A stretch of DNA of 64,000 nucleotides from Ilex aquifolium (lineage: Eukaryota > Streptophyta > Magnoliopsida > Aquifoliales > Aquifoliaceae): assembly GCA_951799425.1 (NCBI GenBank), contig OX637392.1:53272093-53336092 (forward strand), read 5' to 3'. This document shows, in pieces, positions 34,660 through 48,700 of this stretch; position 1 is the first letter of the stretch; each line of letters starts with the position of its first letter. The notes under the pieces are model-generated. The model saw only the letters and a list, made by a program, of their open reading frames with translations. It had not been told where the DNA came from and did not search any database. Position numbers and translations under genes: made by a program.

Positions 34660-35891
34660 TAGAGGTGGCAATCTTAACCCATTACCCATTAATCCGCCCA
34701 ACCCACCCATAAATAAATGGGTTGGGTACTTATATTAATTAATATGGTTCTAAATGGGTTGGGTAATATGAATCATTTTAATTAAGTGGGTTAATATGGA
34801 TTACAAATGGGTACCCATTGGGTTGAATATTTATCTTTTCATTAAATAACACAAACAATAAAATTAAATAAATATACTAATATACCAAAAAATACACACA
34901 CTATTACACCAAAAAATACACACATACACACTAATACACCAAAACATACACACACTAGTACACCAAAAACACACGCACTAATACACCACATATGACCCAT
35001 GGGTCGACCCATGACTCACGAATCGACCCATGACCCATGAGCTAACTCAATCAATGGGTAAACCACGACCCATGGGTTGATCCATGACTCACGGATCGGT
35101 AACACCGTACGCTTAAACATAATATAAAGAAAAAATTCAAAATAATTTTAAAAAAAAAAACCGGTAACACCGTACGTTTAAACATAATACAAGAAAAAAA
35201 TTCAAAATAATTTTAAAAATTTTTTTTTTTAAAAAAATCGGTAACACTGTACGCTTAAACATAATACAAAGAAAAAATTAAAAATAATTTTTTTTAAAAA
35301 AATTAAAAAAAAAAATCGGTAACACCGTACACTTAAACATAATACAAGAAAAAAATTCAAAATAATTTTTAAAAAATTTTTTTTTAAAAAAATCGATAAC
35401 ACTGTACGCTTAAACATAATACAAAGAAAAAATTCAAAATAATTTTTTTAAAAAAAATTTTAAAAAAAAACCGGTGACACCGTATGTTTAAACATAATAC
35501 AAGGAAAAAAATCAAAATAATTTTTAAAAAAAAAATTAAAAAAAATCGGTAACACTGTACGCTTAAATATAATATAAAGAAAAAAAAAATTTTAAAAAAT
35601 TAAAAAAAAATCGGTGATACCGTACGCTTAAACATACCACCTAGTAGTGTGTGTGTATATTTATATTTTGGTGTATTACTAATGTGTGTATGTGTTTGTG
35701 TTTTGGTGTACTAATGTGTCTATTAAAAATTTTAATTATTTTATGGGTTAATCGGTTTAACCCAACCCGTTATAAATCCAACCCATTATAACCCATTTAC
35801 TAGGTGAGTGAATAATGGATTGGATTTATTTTAACCCAATCCAATTTAACCCAACCCATAACCAACCCAATCCACCCATTTGCCACCCCTA
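34660..35891. mobile_element. hAT-like non-autonomous element with internal minisatellite
   Basis: Termini TAGAGGTGGCAAT and (inverted) TAGGGGTGGCAAA, flanked by a perfect 8-bp duplication GGTTTTTG at 34652-34659 and 35892-35899. The 1,232-bp interior is a near palindrome at its outer parts: ACCCATTA-type blocks, then CACACTA/TACACCAAAA on the left, and TTTTGGTGTA/GTGTGTGT then GGGTTAA blocks on the right. The centre is an eight-unit array (35097-35640). No transposase ORF is present. Confidence 0.9.
35097..35640. repeat. Eight-unit minisatellite, period 65-78 bp
   Basis: Units begin CGGTAACACCGTACG, followed by CTTAAACATAATAC and an A/T-rich spacer of variable length. Starts are near 35097, 35162, 35239, 35317, 35394, 35472, 35547 and 35612. 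CGGT and ACCG within each unit could pair as a small hairpin. The 30-bp head is well conserved, while the A/T spacer changes length. Confidence 0.88.
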
Positions 35892-36378
35892 GGTTTTTGG
35901 CTGAATGACATGTGCTCCATAACAAAAGGGTAATGATCATATTGACCAAAATTTATAAATCTTCAAAGTTAATCGGGAGAAGTATATAGTTGATGAGGGG
36001 AGGGAGTAGATCGATTGCAAAAAATCACTTTTATTCCTATAAAATCACAGATTCAAACCTCGCCCCCTTTCCTACCTCCTTCCCAAAAAATTAGATAAAT
36101 GTTCTAAAGGACCAAATACCTTCTAAAATAGTGAAAAAAAAAAAACACATCCAACTACCCCCACCACCTCACATGCCCACCTTAAAAAAACAAATCTCTT
36201 TCTCTCTTCCCCCCTCCCCCCAAAAAAAGAAAAGAAAAGAAAAGAATAAACTAAAGATATAATCCTCAAATTATTACCCTTGTGTTAATTAAGCCTCTAA
36301 ACTTTTTTTGTGTGTCAATTGAGCTATTTATCTGTTAGAAAGTGACAAAGTTTGTCATTCACACGATAGAAATAGTTA

Positions 36379-36613
36379 GAGTAAACTACACATATAATTC
36401 TCAAACTATGACAATTGTGTCAATTAAATTCTTAAACTCTCTAATTGTGTCAATTGAGTTATTTTGTTTTTTTTGTGTTATATAGTCATCGGAGTGACAT
36501 ACTCTAACGGAGGTAAAATGATTAAGTTGATATAATTAGAAAGTTCAGCGGTTCAATTGAACGATTTAATTGACACAAAAATCATAATTTGAAGGCATAT
36601 GTATAATTTACTC
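36379..36613. mobile_element. MITE with long imperfect TIRs
   Basis: The first 50 bases from GAGTAAACTACACATATAAT are mirrored by the last 50 before TTTACTC, including the shared block TTGTGTCAATTAAAT. A related left-end copy lies just upstream (36247-36345), suggesting nesting or tandem insertion. No clear target duplication was seen. Style resembles MULE-type MITEs. It lies 150 bp upstream of the MEE18-like start codon, within its promoter region. Confidence 0.55.
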
Positions 36614-36764
36614 AAAAAAAACAAAGAAGAGGAGAAAAAGGTTTTGAAGTGAGGGTAGGAAATAGCAAGGTGTCTTCTTCCATGTGGGGAGCTCATTTAT
36701 GGTGAAGTGTGTGGGCATGGAAATTAGTTAGTTAGCTATTTCAATAGGAGAAATTCGCGGGAAT

Positions 36765-39700
36765 ATGGCGGACAGTTACTTGGCGTGTAAGGCTGTTCAT
36801 CACTTGCCATTTCCACCATTCTCCCTTTCTCCTTCTCTCTCTTCACCTTCCCAATCTCTCTCCTGCTTCTCCATGTTCCCCAATCGCTCCTCACTCCACC
36901 ACTGTCGCTGCTCCCCAAACCCTCTCAGCCCCAGCCCCAATCAGCCTTTTTTACTCGTCTTCTCAGGTCTGAAATCTCTGACTTTCTCTGTTTTTTTCGT
37001 TTTTTTTATTTGTTCTGTTTGGTTCCCGAGAAAATGTAGGAAAAGAAAAGGGCAATTGTGAATGTGGGTATTGCTTTTGGAATTCGGACAGCAAGACCCA
37101 GGAGAAAAATGTGTAAAAAGGGAAGCTTGATTCCTCAGAAAGCTTAATTTTTTTTCCTTTTGATCTGAGTGGAAATGGGTTTTTTCCTGATTTGCGCTAT
37201 GAGTATTGCGCCTTGTTCATTGTTTTTGGTGCTCTAGAGGAGAACCCACATAAGGAAAAGGTGAAAAAGGCGTTGATTCCAGCAGTTTTAAACGAATAAT
37301 ATATCTGTTGTTTTCTTCCTGTTTTGTGCGAGTTGAATAGGTTTTTGTTTGTTAACTAAAGACTGATTGTTATTTGAAGAAAGTATGTGGTTTAAATTGT
37401 AGTTTCAGTTGCTCATTCCTCAGTTTTCTCCGCAACCAAAAAGAGGATTGAAAGATTTAATTTGGTTGTATTTGGCAAAATTCTTTATGATTGGGAGTTT
37501 ATATTTGTGTTGATAGTAAAGAAGTTCAACTTTATGCCGTATGGCTGTTTCTTTTTATTGTCAAATTGGTGTGAGGGAAAAATTGTTGCTTCATGATTGT
37601 TAAGCCAAACTCTACAACTCAATTGGTAATTTGTGCGAGTATTTTGTTAAATAGGTGTGGGTTTTAGGACATTGTACAACAAATTATATGTTTTAAGACT
37701 ATTTTGAACCTAGGGTTGATCGAATTTGTTAAATGGGTGTGGGTTTTAGGACATTGTACAACAAATTATATGTTTTAAGACTATTTTTAACCTAGGGTTG
37801 ATCGAAATACAGATAAATTATGTGTTATGTTCTAGACACCTCTTCATCTTGGGAATTATCTAGATTTTTTGTTCATTTTGGAATGTCTATCTTGCTCAAC
37901 GTTCCAATGCATCATAGGTTTTGATAGAATTGAACTTAATTCTCATTCCACCTAGTATTTATTCACATCCTCTCTCTTTTTGTATGATAATGAATTTGCT
38001 CTTTCTTATGTTTACCGTTATAAATTGCATAACATAGTGGTCATATTGAAAACCAAGACCCCATGAAAAAACTCTGCGGAAACTGGCCTTTTCGTTCCAT
38101 TTTTTCAAGAACTGCAGACAATGTCCATGCGATACTCGTGGAGAAGCCTTAATTCCATGCTAGATGATGGGGGTATTCTTTGTCTTTTTGCATCATGTGT
38201 TTGTGTTGTGAAATTCTTGTCTCCGTATATTTAAATAACACAAGGATTCTTTGTGTTACAAACCAGAGCTTAGAACTGTCTAATCCGCATTTGCAAAGGC
38301 CCGAGTTTTTGGTGAACACTGAACAGCACATTGTAATGTGGTTGAACCTGAAAAGTTTTCTAGATTCCTTAACTTCAGTATATATATTATTTTAAATGTA
38401 GATATTGTATGATGATTTGTGTTATGTTTGTTTGTTGTGTGAGTTGGGTTCTGCGATCTGATATTTCTTCTGAAGGATCAAACTATAGCTAGAGACATTT
38501 GAGAATGGGTCTGAACTTCTGGTTTTGCTCGTCTGCCAATAGCATGTTTATCTGGATAACTATGGCAAATATCCTGATATTTTTCTTGTAATTTGATACT
38601 GATACGATACTGATACAGGTGGAACTGCCTTTAATGGTGTTGTAGAAGAGCTAAAGAAGTTAACAACTCGTGTTGCCCATGTTCTCCCAGTTTCTGATGA
38701 TGGAGGGAGTACAGCTGAGATTGTTCGTGTTCTTGGTGGGTTTTAATTAAGTACTTAAGTTCATCCTTCATTATTTCTCTTATGCCCCTGGCTCTAATCA
38801 ATATATTTTCATTTTGATAAGTAGAATTAATCACTATAGTAGTAGACTATTGACATGGGAGAGCTAAATGAGAAGGGAATGATTCCTTGCTTGATGTTAC
38901 TTTGTGGTCTCAACATCCCAGTACATGTGTGTTCTATGTAATCATGAATTGAAGTGGCGTCAATTCTCCTGTTATCTTTTAGGGAATAGGTTGAGGGTGG
39001 CACCCACATGGATAATTAAAAGAGGAGAGCAAATGAAAAGGGAAGAACGAATAAATGATTCTTTGGTGTGAGTTACTATAGAGTCTGAACATCCCACTAC
39101 AAGTGTGTTGTTGGTATTCCCTATGTGAAGGGGTGGGTCTATCTCATGGTGGCTTATGGGGAATAAGTGGGGTGACAACCCCCTCCCTCTGCTGGTGCTT
39201 TTAAGAGAAGCACCCATCGACATAAAACAAATAAATAAGGCAACAAAACACCAAAAGTTGGCTTTGAAGGAAAACGCATCGCTTTTGAGATTTTGATATG
39301 CTCTCCAATATGTTTGAGAACAAATAGATCAGAAATTTCAAATCATGTTCTAAGAGCTACCTCCATTAGCTAAGATTTTATAACATGCTTACCCTGTTGT
39401 TAAAATGGTAAATTCACTGTTCTTTTATTCTGTGTGCAAGTAAGAATCTGTTTAGATGATTAGAGGTATTGGGTGCGCATGCTTCAGGTGGTCCAGCTGT
39501 TGGAGACATACGGTCAAGGTGTTTGAGATTGTCGGACCAAAGTACCTTGGAGGCTCTTGCTGTGCGAACATTGCTCGGTCATCGCTTACCCCTGGATGCA
39601 CGAGAAGCCAAATCAGAATGGTGGTGTAACAAATCTTGTTTGAATGATGCTTGGTCCTTTTTTTATTATGCCCTGAAGTTGGTCGCAGTCATTAACTGTT

Positions 39701-42700
39701 TACCTATATATGTTGCTTCTAAACAAGGTGAATGTTTTTGTGCTTCTGGCATGCTGTCTGTAATGCAATATTCAGCAGGGAAAATGGTTCATCAGGTCTA
39801 TTTTTCCTGCAGCTTATCCTCTTTCAGAAAACTGAATGTTGATGTATTTCCCTCAGCAGATTGATTATCACTTGTTTGTTACTATTTCCTCAAGTGGCAT
39901 CCTTAGCGTCTCTCATTATCTCCCACATATCTTTTTTAAGTCACCGTCTGCATCTGAAGAAACATGGCATATAAACCAAACATACTTTATTTCTCTCTCT
40001 GCATCATTTATGTAAACCTATGATTGGCCCTATCTGTCACTCCATATGATGCTGCAGCCTAGAGTGCTTTTATGTACATTTTGTACCTTCCTTTTGTAAC
40101 ATACTAACATTTATTTTCACTAATGGAGATAGAGAACACCAAAAGTGAATCTATAAACATGGTTTTTAAATTCCTCTGCTAGTCATTGTTGCAGAATCAC
40201 TGTGACTTAAGATTTTGCATGTCAAGTGCATGTTGGAGGAATAAAAGGAATCCCGCCCAAAGAGGAAAATAGAAGAGAAAGTAGTATTTGGAATACAATG
40301 ATCAGAAGAAGACAAGGAAATTTGTATGAGGAAATTGATACAAAGTGAATGCTTACTTGGACAAAAGGAGTCGCAATAGAATCTTATGGAAGCCAGCCAT
40401 CATCTATAGAAACTTGGTGGTAGGTGAGGAGGTTCAAACAAGAACCATTAGAAAAAAGGGCCTCCCATGGAGCTGTACATATACATACCCTTAGGAATGC
40501 TTGAAAATTTGAACATCATGAAGTATCCAAAAGCACCTAAGAAGGTTCATGATGATTTTCATGTCAAGTTAAAAGAAGAATGGAGATATAGATACTTATC
40601 CCAAAAAATGGAGAAATAGACATGCATATGTGTAGGACAAGAGACAAAAAATGAAATTGTCTTGTGAGAGATGTAATACAAGAAATCACATGTTGTTTGG
40701 GATGAAAAGTTTAGATATTGCAAAAGATGTAGCAAAATACATGACGCAACTCAATAAAATTCATTACGTCGTAGTAGTTTGGTTGACTTATTTGTTTGAC
40801 AAGATTTTAAGGAATGTGAAAATGCTTGATGAATTGAGAAAATGATTCTGCTAGCAATGAACAAAAGAACGCATTGTATGAAGTTGTACATAAATGCCTG
40901 AGGTATCGAAGAAACTTTGGGAGAGAGATAAGGCACAACTAAAGGCATGAGATAGTGGAGTTGGAAAATCAATATAATTTTTGTCTACCGAAATCGACCT
41001 TAAAGAAATTTTGATGGCAATGGAAGGACCTCCATTGGGTTTGCATCGTCGGAAATTCAAATTATGTGGTCTCTAGATAATGTGAAGAGTGCAGAAAAGA
41101 AAAGAGCATTGGTTAGGGAGATTGATGTATAACCATGACTAGTGTGAGATCAGCTGTAAGAGAGATGGTTATGTTTGCTTTTCTATATGAGTAACATTAA
41201 CAAAAGGTGAACTACATAGTTGATATTGGGTCCTGATTTTTTTTCTTCTCCTTTTTCCCATTGGTTATTGATGAACTTACTTCAAAAGTAAAACATGGAC
41301 ATATATGTATTCAAATTCACTTTCTGCATTCCCAAATAGGACCCTAGTATCGATGACTATTTGCAGTTCAATTACTAGATTTTGGGATGTTTTGGTGAGA
41401 AGCATTCTGTATTGGAGGATATGGATTATAGAATCCAACTTGTTTTCCATGTACAGAAGGTGGTGAGGTTTTGGCTGCTTTTAGCCTCGGTGTTGAGTGA
41501 ATATATGTTATTGTCAGGTGGAGAGTATCCTCTGTGGATTGAGTGTAATTCTTTTCCCCATACTGGACTTATTCTTTTTTACCTATGCTTGACTTCTGTT
41601 CTTTATTTTTATGCATCCTCTTCTACATTTTCTCACTTTACTTGTTAGATGCTTCATAGTTGAGGCATCCAGTGTTAGTTTACTAAGTTAATAAATTGAC
41701 AGGTATGATGTTGTGGAAGGAGAGCATCCTCTGTGGAAAGGTGTTTCAAAACCCTATAGGGAAACTATTCGATCTTTTTTAGCTTATTTTCAGAATCAGG
41801 TTTGTTGGATTTGATGCATGATCAGATTGTCAGTAACTTAGTACCAGACAACACTTTGTTGTCTTTCAACTATTGGCACATACTCAGGACTGGATGTTTC
41901 ATACCTGAATTGCTTGGTAAATATTGCTTGCATTTGCAGATCCTCCGACGGTCTGATGAATCATTCTGTTTCAGTAATGGGAGGTACTTTATCAGTTTCA
42001 GTTGGATAATCGAAATTGCTGTGCTTCATCTTATAGCTATTAGCTATTATATGACTTTTGGTTCTATAATTCCCCCTCTTGTATTCTACTTCCAGATTAG
42101 GGCTCCTGTTTCCTATCCTTATTATTGGGTTAAACGATGACAACGAAATTGTTGAGAATACAAAAGAATCTACAAATTATTGAGGTATAGTTGTAGTTGA
42201 GTTTTTCAAACAAATTTGAAAGTGTTAACTTGGCCCTAGGAGCTGATTTGAGTGTGTTGGAATTAAAAGGTTTATTACCTACATTGTGCAATGAATCTTG
42301 TTTTTACAGATTTGCAAATGGAAAGATGTAACCATGCTGGATCTGAATGTTTTGAAGAAAAAGAAGTTCTCATTGTGGAATTCTTCATCATACCTAGGAC
42401 TGATGGAGAATAGAAACTATTACATCAATGCACACAAGATATAAAACCTGGTTTATTTTTGGGACAAACTATATTTCTCCGCACATCTGCCATAGGTTCT
42501 TAAAAAATTTTATGACGAAATCGATTGAGTTATAGGAAATCCTAATTCTCTTGCACCGCATAAACTAACAAGCTGACATATCCAAAAGTAACTAACCACT
42601 TTGCCATGCAATCTATACAATCTTACTTATTATTTAATTAATTTCAAAATATTTTATACCTCAGTTTCATTTTGCACCTTTTTTGTTCGGTTATGGCAAT

Positions 42701-45700
42701 TGTTTGGTTTGCATTTCTCATATTATTTTGCAAATAACAATCAACTAGGTATTGTAAGCATGGATTAAGTTGTTTAACTAACACCTATCGCATTTGCAGC
42801 ATTGGGAATTTTTTCTTTGCAGGAGCACGTATATTCTTTCAGTCTTTAGATGCTGCAATATTTCTGTTCTCACGTGTCTCGGATATCCCAGCAGAAAGTC
42901 TGGTCCTCCCAGTAATATCCACCAATGATAGGCTTACATTGGGTTGTGAATTATTGGTATGATGACCCACTTGTGTTTTGAAGCTTCAGGCTTATACCTT
43001 GCAACCATTTATTATACTACGAATAGAAAGAAGCTGCACTCACGTTTACAGTTAAAACATTAGTTGGCACATCCTATGTGAAAGATTCTGCCTATCATAT
43101 TTCTTTGTTGGTTGCTCATTTTCTTTTTCTTTTTTCTAATTTTTTTCATGAGCCTTAAATTGCTACTTTGTAATGGCTGACTGCTGATCTCTGATTAGCT
43201 TGCATGTGGTTTGAATATCTTTGCATCATATATGGCAACCATTAATGCTTGGTGTACTTACATTTCTAGATATATACTCTGGCATATATACTTTACTTGT
43301 ATTACCATGTTTAGAAATTTTTATCTGACACGTGAATTATGCTCATAAAGAATTTCACAGCGTGAAGAATCGTTCTAAAATACATGGAAATCTGATGGGT
43401 TTTGATGAATGTTGGAGATAACAGGAAAATCTTGTGAGCTACAATCAAGACTTGTGTACTTATAAAGATAAGGTCAAATTATACTGAATATAGTGATATT
43501 GCAGGCATCTTTCATGGTCTTACTCGGAAACGACATGTTACAGATTCTAGCAACTCGAGGAATATGAGTCATCCACTATTTCCTACAATCCTTTGTGTTT
43601 CTCAACTAACTGCAGACATTCTATTTTCACACATAGCTTATATAAAAGGATGTGATATTGCTACAATGCTATGGGCATGCATCTTGAATCATCAAATTGA
43701 TTACCATTTCATATGTGATTTGTAATGTTAAAAGTTTATTGCCTCTTTATATATGTATCACTCATAAGGATTATTACTATTGATATTACAAAGACTCTCC
43801 AATATTTCCTCATGTGGGTACCATGAGGATGCAATATGCTATGGTATCATAAGTAGAACAATACTTGGTCACATATAAAATGGTGATTATCGTTAACAGT
43901 GCCGACTATGGTATCTGATGCTATATCCTTGAAGAAAAGTGTTGTCTGGGTATGCTATATCTCTCTTGAGTTTCTTGCTACCAAAAGGGCATTGATAATA
44001 AGAGATTCTAGATTGGCGGAATGTGTCTAGTGCACCTAGAATGCATCAAATTGTAGTTGAGCCGTTTATTCAAAATCAGTTAGAAACATTATGTTTTCGT
44101 GCTCATCACAAATTCTACTGCTTGTATTCATATATTTTAAGCAAAAATTTACCTTAGAAAAATATTAATTATGAGGATGGGAAATATTTAGATTATTTTT
44201 GTTTCACATTCTTTTTGTGCTCTATTTTTAGGATGGAACTATTATACGTGGTCAGAATAAAATATCTCATCCTACCAATGGATCCATGGGACCGATAAAC
44301 AAGGTACACCACCTATTCTCGTGTTGCAAAAGTTATGTTCATGTTTCTTATTAGTGACTTATTTAATTTGTGTTTTCCTTCCTTCATATAGAATGGACCA
44401 CCGTCCCAAAAAACCCTTTTTTGGTCCTTACAATTTGATTTGGAAGGGACAAAATAATAACTTTAATGAAAATGCAACTGTTCATGTATGCTGTATGTAT
44501 GTATTTGAGAGATGAATTTATGTGGAGTCGGATGTATTGGTATATGGATGGAGAGAGCAGTTACGGCTACCGTTGCATCAACTGAGCTAACATATTATGT
44601 TGCTGAGGGTCTGAACTACAAATGACATTCCCTACATGTTTCTTTGAAGACATTAAGTTGAGTACATTAAGTTGTCAGCTTTTGTCAGTGCCGAGGTTAT
44701 TATGTTGTAGCATGCTAGTACACTACTCAGGTTATCACAGATATTATGATAGAATTGTTCTTAATTCTCATACTGGGAGTGGTGAGTGGTGGTGATTGTG
44801 ACAAATGTGTGGAGATGTAATAGTTAGTCTGATGGATTTTTAGTTTATCATATAACCCTTGATCTTGAGTTAAAATTATCGAAGTTAAATTTCAAGAATT
44901 TTAAGGAAATCTTAGTGCAGGCTGTTAAAGTCACGCCAAAATAGTTGATTTGAACTTGAAGGCTCAAATCTGATCTTAGCTGTGAATATTCTTAGTGGAA
45001 AAGAAGTTCTCCGCAGATGTAAATAAAAAATTTGAACTGTTGTGGCCGAAGAAGACCAGGAGTGCATATTTAATTTTTTTTTGAATTTGTGGTTCACTTC
45101 GTGGCCAAGTTAAGGTATATTATCTTTATTCATTTGGCTGCTGGATTCTTGTGGATAGGAAAGCTCTTCAGTTCCATCACTTCCTTCAAGAATAAAGAGG
45201 GTGTTCTACATGTCCAGTGAGGGCAGCAATTTATTGCATGAGGTGAATAATGCTTTTTATTTTTCTTGGTTGTACCAAAAATGATTTTCTTGTGGCGTTC
45301 TATTTTTATATCTTCCCTTTTCTATTTTCTGGGTTGCACCATTTTATGGAATTATTCTTGCTAAGAAGTCCTACATTTTAAAGCTCATTTTAATTATGTT
45401 GAGAATTGTAATAATTGAATAATCTCAATGCTTCGTGTTAAACAGGTCTTCCCTACTGTAAATCCAACTGTCTTGGACAGATTAAGCAGCGTGGACTGCA
45501 TTATTTATGCTATGGGATCTCTCTTTACCTCCATCTGCCCCTCCCTGGTAATTTTGTAAACCAAATTATAATAATTTTTTTGAGGCTAATGCGAGTAAAT
45601 CTCTCTCTCTCTCTCTCATCTGACACACAAGATATAGGAAGATAAAATCAGTTGGTGGTTTCGGGAGACAATTGCGGAGCTAAGATTGAGAAGACAATTT

Positions 45701-48700
45701 GGGACCTCATTAGAAATTTGATAGTTATTTGCCTGTTATTTCCTTTCTTATATTTATGGAATTTGATGTATACCTATTTTGGTTCTTCTTTAATTGGTCC
45801 CCCCAATTCTAATAAAAGCTTTATTTCATTTCTTTTTTACCATTGGTAAAATCTTGGGCTATCAAGAGGCATTGATCTGGAGGGTAGAAACTTTGTTGAG
45901 GTTGGCTGGCCTATGTGCCCACATCATTCTATTACATCTATCAGCACTCTATTTAGACAGGGAGCTAGTGATGCTAGCATTGTGGCCGTGGATATATGGT
46001 TCATGTTTTTTCGTTTGGGTATGATTAATAGGTAATAAAGATTGTTCAGCCATCTATATGGCTCTGAAAGGGAAGAAACGGGCAGAGACTTACTTCTATA
46101 GTGAAAAGAAAGGCCTTTTTTCGTCTGTATTTTCCTATGGTAGCCCCAAACTCGGTGAATGAATTGTCGAGCAAGTCATTCTCTCTCTGTCTCTAAAATA
46201 CTATGTGAATATTATTCACATGCCAATTCAACTTCACCGGAAAAACCTCCTGTTGTATGCATTGCGAATGCTGCTGACCTGATATGATTGGTACCATTTT
46301 TGTGTCTTCGTGATGCTTATTACTCCTTGAGTAGATTCTTGAAGATGCTTGTCATTCACAGCACTAACCCATCTATTGGGATAGTCTCGAGTCTGCATGC
46401 CTCTCGCAGCGCATGATTGATGCAGCAATGCTACTCTTTTGACAATCTATGTTTGGTCACACTTCCCCTTAGACTGTTATTAGTTATTCATTAGGCTTAA
46501 GTTGCTCCACGCCTGTAAATCCCAAGAGATGTTGGCAAAAGGGAAGAAAAGAGCTGGATTCATGCTAGATCTTGTATGTTTGTTGTAAATTTGTTATCGC
46601 CATCTGTTGTTTGTTGATTAGAAAGTAATAGATATTCTAGCTCTATTCTATTGTCACAATGATTATGCCCCATTTGTAGGTTTTACTTGGTGTTGGGGAG
46701 ATTATCTCGTCAAGGTCATGTCCCAAGGTAATCTTCCATTACGGTATTAAAGTATGCCTTATTTGAAAAACAAACAGTAATAAGTAATTTTATCTGTGTC
46801 TTGTGTTCATTAATTCTGTTGGATATCTAAATGCAATACATAGGTTCTTGTGATATTCTCTTGGTGTCCTCATCTTTGAATATAGTTGGAGATGCTACAT
46901 AACTGTTGACGCCTAATATTGCTGTCCATATATGTGGCATGTTTTCATTTCATTTCTTTTTTATTTGTTCATTTCTTTTACTGATTTTTTATGTGGCTAT
47001 GCATTATTATTAACTTTGTTTTGTTGTTTAATTTGGTTCTTTCCAATAACAGGTACTTCTGTTGAATGGTACACATGACCGAGAAACTAGTCGCTTCTCT
47101 GCTTCTGGCTTTGTGACTGCCATTTCAGATGCTTTAAATCGAACCAATGGAGATCCTCATAACCGTCTCAAGAATCATGTAAGTTAAAAGATGACGTAGT
47201 CGAAGAGTCTGCATATCAATAAAATAATCTAAAGGATACCACGATGAATAAATTGGATCTAGGAAATAGAGGAACTTGGATTTTTCTACTTCCATGATTT
47301 CTTTTTGAAATACTCATAAATAGACTCATTTGCGGCTTCATGGGCAATTTTTATATAATTTAACCCTGCCCAATTATTTGTGTCCTTTAAAAGTTGTGTT
47401 CATAGTGGTACAATAAACTTTATGAATGTATATTCCTAGTCTGTAATTCCAGGCCTTCATACAAAATGACGTGTAGTGCTTTTTCTTATTGATGTCTAGT
47501 GGTAATAACCCCTTAAATCATAACCCCTGTATTGAACATTATGGAGACGAATGATAACCTTTTTCTTCAAATTCTGATTACTGTGTTCAAATCTTATATT
47601 GGCGAGGACCCATGTGATGTATTGAGTTAATACGCATCTTGATCAAAAAAAAGAAAAGAAAAGAAAAGAAAAGAACTTATGTCATGATATTTCTTCGTGG
47701 AAGAAATAACTAAAAGCTTTATAAAAACACAAATAACTTATCAGAGAGAAAGGAACATAGAATTTCGGAACAACAGTCCTGCACCTACCATGAATTCTTG
47801 GATAAGTAAAAACTATAAATTACATTGTAGCAACACCACAAGTTTATTCAAAATTTAAAGTAAATTACACTATCACCTCTTGAGGTTTTGTGAAAAGAGG
47901 GGAGGAGGGCTTAGCCACTAGGCACCCCACCACTCCCTCTCCTCTTAATCCAACCCTTAGAATCTAGTCAAATTGTTTCCCCCGAAAAACCCCTTCAGTC
48001 CCCCACAAAACCCTAATCCATCCTCCCATCCATCCTAGACACATTTTTCTTCATACCCAACCCTATTAAACCCCCTCTCCTCATAACTCACCCTAGCAGA
48101 GGACAAAGACCGGAGAAAGAAAGACGGAGATTTGAGAGTGTGTTTGTTTTGCTAGTGGTAGTGTCAGTGGTGAATTCGATTTTATTGGAGGTGATAGTGG
48201 CAGTTGAGGGCTGGCATTGAAGTGTAGGTTTAGGTGGTGTTGTGATGATTATGGTTATGGGTTTGTGGAGGCAGTGGAGAAATGGCAATGGGATAAGTTG
48301 TATGGTTCAGAGTGACAATGAAGAGAGGGAGGGCTACCACCTATAGGTGGGAAATATGAGTGGCGACGGGTTCAAGTTTTTTAAAGGGTAGGTGGTGCGG
48401 GTTTAGATAGAGAAAGAGAATGAGGGGGGGGGGGGGGGGGGTTGTGAATAGTGTTGGAGTTCCGGTGGTGGAAGAGGTGGGGGCCGAGTAAGAGTGAAGA
48501 AAGAATGAGTTAACACGATTTCAATAAGTACCGTTAACATTCTCTGTATAACTTTAATACTTCTTTGAGTAAGGAGATTTTATATGGTTGAGTTAAGGCA
48601 GCAAGCCTTTGAACTCAAGTACCTGCTATTTCGGGTTTATCAGGGTTGAGCAGACGATAAGACAACGTAAACGACATTACAATCGTCTTCTTTTTCATTT

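Noticed and set aside
35097..35640. Regular repeats considered as a CRISPR-like array
   Set aside because: Plant nuclear context; spacers are A/T runs rather than unique sequences, and the array lies inside a hAT element.
40651..40845. Open frame in intron 3 of the MEE18-like gene
   Set aside because: Purine-rich intron DNA; including it as an exon would break the phase of the conserved junction between exons 3 and 4.
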